A stretch of DNA of 64,000 bases from Bacteroides mediterraneensis (lineage in GTDB: Bacteria > Bacteroidota > Bacteroidia > Bacteroidales > Bacteroidaceae), in the NCBI RefSeq assembly GCF_900128455.1, contig NZ_LT635783.1, forward strand, positions 3,276,546 through 3,340,545, given 5' to 3'. Below, piece by piece: positions 61,285-64,000 of the stretch. A program made the position numbers and the translations under genes. Below the pieces are notes generated by a model that worked only from the letters and a program-made list of their open reading frames with translations, had not been told where the DNA came from and did not search any database. Position 1 is the stretch's first letter. Each line of letters begins with the position of its first letter.

Positions 61285-62535
61285 ATGACAGAACTGATAC
61301 AAGAAATCTACGGAACCATCATGCGCAACAAACTGCGCACTTTATTGACCGGCTTTTCCGTGGCATGGGGCATTTTCATGCTGATTGTACTCTTGGGAGC
61401 TGGCAACGGCCTCATCCATGCATTTGAGAATCAGTCGGAAGGGATGCTCATGAACTCCATGAAAATCTATCCGGGCATGACTTCAGAACCTTATAAAGGA
61501 ATGAAAGAAGGACGCAGCATCTACCTGAAAGAAAGCGACCGACAACTCACCTCCTCTTCCTTTCCCGACCATATTTTAGAGACAGGCGCCACCGTCAGCA
61601 AGAGTGATGTCACCCTGACCTACGGCAAGGAGGCTCTCAGCATCGAACTAAACGGCATACTTCCCAACTATCCTTCGCTCGAAGCCATCAAGATAAAGGA
61701 AGGACGTTTCATCAACAAACGTGACATAGAGGAAAAGCGAAAAGTCATTGTCCTCCACGAAAAAACAGTCAAAAATCTTTTCCCACATACTTCTCCCATC
61801 GGAAAATACCTCAACGCACAAGGGGTTTCCTATCAGGTGGTGGGTATCTACAAAGACCAAAACAGTTTCTCTCCTTCGGCACTGGTACCTTTCACCACCC
61901 TGCAAACCATCTATCAGAAAGGAGACAGCATTGATAACATCACTTTTACCACTAAGGGACTGGCCAATGAAGCCTTGAACGAACAATTCGAAGCCGACTA
62001 CCGCCGCACCTTAGGGCTGAAAAAACAATTCTCTCCTACCGATGACGGAGCCATCTGGATTTGGAACCGTTTCACCCAGTACCTACAGCAACAAAGCGCT
62101 ACGAAGATTCTGCATACTGCCATCTGGGTGATTGGCATCTTTACCTTGCTGAGTGGCATCGTGGGAGTGAGTAACATCATGCTCATCACCGTCCGCGAAC
62201 GGACCCACGAGTTCGGCATCCGCAAGGCACTGGGAGCCAAGCCGATGTCCATCCTCTGGCTGATTATCTCGGAAAGTGTGACCATCACGACTTTCTTCGG
62301 TTACATCGGTATGGTGGCAGGTATTGCCGTCACGGAATACATGAATCAGGTGGCTGGAAAACAGACCATGGACATGGGGGTCTTTTCCATGACGTTCTTC
62401 GAGAACCCCACGGTCGATCTTTCCATCGCCATCGAGGCCACCCTGACATTAGTTATCGCCGGTACGCTGGCCGGACTTTTCCCGGCAAGGAAAGCAGCCA
62501 GAATCCGACCCATTGAAGCACTTAGAGCAGATTAA
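61285..62535 (+). CDS. FtsX/MacB-type ABC permease (first of pair)
   Basis: 416 residues. N-terminal helix after LRTLLTGFSVAWGIFMLIVLLGAG, a MacB-PCD periplasmic domain (about 45-270), and three C-terminal helices. The first is IGIFTLLSGIVGVSNIMLI, followed by VRERTHEFGIRKALGAKP. The final ARIRPIEALRAD is a hallmark of this class. Moves a substrate or signal across the periplasm; target unknown. Confidence 0.92.
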   Translation: MTELIQEIYGTIMRNKLRTLLTGFSVAWGIFMLIVLLGAGNGLIHAFENQSEGMLMNSMKIYPGMTSEPYKGMKEGRSIYLKESDRQLTSSSFPDHILETGATVSKSDVTLTYGKEALSIELNGILPNYPSLEAIKIKEGRFINKRDIEEKRKVIVLHEKTVKNLFPHTSPIGKYLNAQGVSYQVVGIYKDQNSFSPSALVPFTTLQTIYQKGDSIDNITFTTKGLANEALNEQFEADYRRTLGLKKQFSPTDDGAIWIWNRFTQYLQQQSATKILHTAIWVIGIFTLLSGIVGVSNIMLITVRERTHEFGIRKALGAKPMSILWLIISESVTITTFFGYIGMVAGIAVTEYMNQVAGKQTMDMGVFSMTFFENPTVDLSIAIEATLTLVIAGTLAGLFPARKAARIRPIEALRAD

Positions 62536-62537
62536 TC

Positions 62538-63782
62538 ATGAGACGATTTGATTTAGATACATGGGAAGAAATTCTTCTCACCATCACCCGCAACAAAACC
62601 AGAAGTTTCCTGACGGCCTTCGGCATCTTCTGGGGAATATTCATGCTGATAGCCCTGATGGGAGGGGCCAAAGGCCTTCAACAGCTGCTGTCACGCCAAT
62701 TTGAAGGTTTTGCCACCAACTCCGGTTTTCTGGGTGCCAACAAAACCAGCAAGGCCTATAAAGGATTCCAACAGGGAAGATACTGGGATTTGGAAAACAA
62801 AGATGTGGAACGGGTCCGGAAACAGGTCAACGAGTTGGAAACCGTGACTGCCACCCTGGCCAAATGGGGCATCAATGCCATTTACAATGAGAATAAAATC
62901 TCAGGAACCCTGAAAGGCCTGTATCCCGAATACCAGAAGATTGAAGAACCAAACATCGTGTTCGGACGTTTCATCAACGACATCGACATCCGCGACCAAC
63001 GGAAAGTGTGTGTCATCGGAAAGCGTATCTACGAGAGCCTGTTCCCGGGAGGAGAAGACCCCTGCGGAAAGTTTATCGAGGTAAACGGCATCTACTACCG
63101 GATTATCGGGGTCAGCATGGCCGTAGGAAACATTTCCATACAAGGACAGTCGGAAACCTCGGTCGTCATCCCGTTCACCACCATGCAACAGAACTACAAC
63201 TTCGGCCAAAAAGTACAGCTGCTTTGCTATACAGCCCGTAAAGGCTATTCCATTGGAGAGGTAGAGAAGAAAGTGGAACAGGTGATTAAAAAAGCCCATC
63301 TGATTCACCCCGACGACGGACAGGCCGTGATTCTGGTCAATGCGGAAGCCATGTTCAGCATGGTAGACAACTTGTTTTCGGGCATCAAAATCCTAGGCTG
63401 GATGGTCGGCCTCGGCACATTGCTGGCAGGAGCCATTGGAGTGAGCAACATCATGATGGTCACCGTCAAGGAACGGACCACCGAAATCGGTATCCGGCGT
63501 GCCATCGGTGCCCGCCCCAACGATATCCTGTCACAGATTCTGTCGGAAAGCATGGTACTGACCATTCTGGCAGGCATGGCCGGCATTACCTTTGCCGTAT
63601 TCCTGCTGAACCTGACAGAAATGGGCACTTCCACCCCTACTGCGCCCACCGAGTTCCAGATTAGTTTCTGGGAAGCTATCGGTGCCTGCGCCCTCTTGCT
63701 CGTATTAGGACTGCTGGCCGGACTGGCTCCTGCCTACCGGGCCATGAGCATCAAACCCATTGAAGCCATACGCGACGAATAA
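62538..63782 (+). CDS. FtsX/MacB-type ABC permease (second of pair)
   Basis: 414 residues, a paralogue of its neighbour with the same order: RSFLTAFGIFWGIFMLIALMGG, periplasmic domain, then GTLLAGAIGVSNIMMVTVKERTTEIGIRRAIGARPNDIL, and the closing MSIKPIEAIRDE. It begins two bases after the first permease. The two probably form a heterodimer. Confidence 0.92.
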   Translation: MRRFDLDTWEEILLTITRNKTRSFLTAFGIFWGIFMLIALMGGAKGLQQLLSRQFEGFATNSGFLGANKTSKAYKGFQQGRYWDLENKDVERVRKQVNELETVTATLAKWGINAIYNENKISGTLKGLYPEYQKIEEPNIVFGRFINDIDIRDQRKVCVIGKRIYESLFPGGEDPCGKFIEVNGIYYRIIGVSMAVGNISIQGQSETSVVIPFTTMQQNYNFGQKVQLLCYTARKGYSIGEVEKKVEQVIKKAHLIHPDDGQAVILVNAEAMFSMVDNLFSGIKILGWMVGLGTLLAGAIGVSNIMMVTVKERTTEIGIRRAIGARPNDILSQILSESMVLTILAGMAGITFAVFLLNLTEMGTSTPTAPTEFQISFWEAIGACALLLVLGLLAGLAPAYRAMSIKPIEAIRDE

Positions 63783-63820
63783 ATAAAGCCACAAAACAAA
63801 CAAAAAAACCAACGTTCATT

Positions 63821-64000
63821 ATGAAAAAGTACATCAAAATCATCTCACTGGTGCTGATCGCACTGATTTTTATCGGGACCTTCGTGTTCCTGTATCAGAA
63901 ATCGCAGCCGAAAGACACGGCTTACGAAATTCTCCATTCACAGACCATGGATTTGGTGCAAACCACCGTAGCCACGGGAAAGATTGAACCGCGCGACGAA
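63821..64000 (+). CDS. MacA/HlyD-type periplasmic adaptor, 3' end outside window
   Basis: 60 codons are visible from ATG at 63821 to the window edge. MKKYIKIISLVLIALIFIG and the next few residues form one membrane helix. The visible end, TTVATGKIEPRDE, is the usual start of the lipoyl-like fold in MacA-type adaptors (VxATGxIxP). It lies 38 bases after the second permease and fits as the adaptor of the same exporter. Confidence 0.85.
   Translation, partial: MKKYIKIISLVLIALIFIGTFVFLYQKSQPKDTAYEILHSQTMDLVQTTVATGKIEPRDE

Overview
The window looks like the chromosome of a gut Bacteroidales, most likely Bacteroides or Phocaeicola. The evidence is as follows. Many genes are preceded by the Bacteroidota -7 box (TAnnTTTG), and Shine-Dalgarno sequences are scarce. 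The rpsF-rpsR-rplI order, the RprX/RprY two-component pair, a GTPase-altered EF-G paralogue, a fimbrillin-like lipoprotein, GldB, an ECF sigma factor with a barrel-type membrane partner, and DPP IV are all typical of that group. No rRNA, tRNA or CRISPR array was found.

Layout. 1-5.8 kb: partial FemAB-like gene, then a nitroreductase / DUF2520 / KdsC / Maf operon, converging on a glycosyltransferase-MtaB pair. 6-11 kb: small lipoprotein, ribosomal protein operon, MarR regulator, small membrane protein, RprXY. 11.3-21.1 kb: EF-G2-like factor, HemW, GlmM with a lipoprotein, NrnA, ComEC, Rpe. 21.2-27.8 kb: ECF sigma factor and membrane partner, the tsaC-clc-fmt operon, DNA polymerase IV. 27.8-39.3 kb: a type I restriction-modification island. 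39.7-41.5 kb: Mrp and TrmB. 41.7-54.5 kb: envelope genes (fimbrillin-like lipoprotein, coiled-coil protein, S41 protease, a TolC-HlyD-ABC2 exporter without an ATPase, a TonB-like protein, DPP IV). 54.6-60.4 kb: LipA, an unknown membrane protein, RsmI-like protein, GldB, FabI, ROK glucokinase. 60.5-64 kb: a MacB/LolCDE-type ABC exporter whose adaptor runs off the window.

The accessory part is the restriction island. Transcribed leftward, it reads hsdM, a DUF1016 (YhcG-type) nuclease, hsdS, a GIY-YIG-type gene, an AAA ATPase and hsdR. It appears damaged. The GIY-YIG gene is cut by a 2.8-kb IS21-family element; joining the flanks and removing one copy of the target duplication restores a clean 134-codon frame. 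hsdS carries two apparent single-base indels in homopolymers. The DUF1016 gene holds two palindromes inside its coding sequence, and the region before the AAA-hsdR pair has four copies of one half-site around its promoter. Whether the extra nucleases and the ATPase act with the restriction enzyme is inference.

Most other genes are housekeeping: translation (ribosomal proteins, Fmt, TsaC, MtaB, TrmB, EF-G paralogue), envelope (KdsC, GlmM, FabI, GldB), cofactors (LipA, HemW, Mrp), and nucleotide or DNA metabolism (NrnA, DinB, Maf). TsaC supplies the activated group for t6A, and MtaB acts on t6A, so two steps of one tRNA modification route lie here about 20 kb apart.
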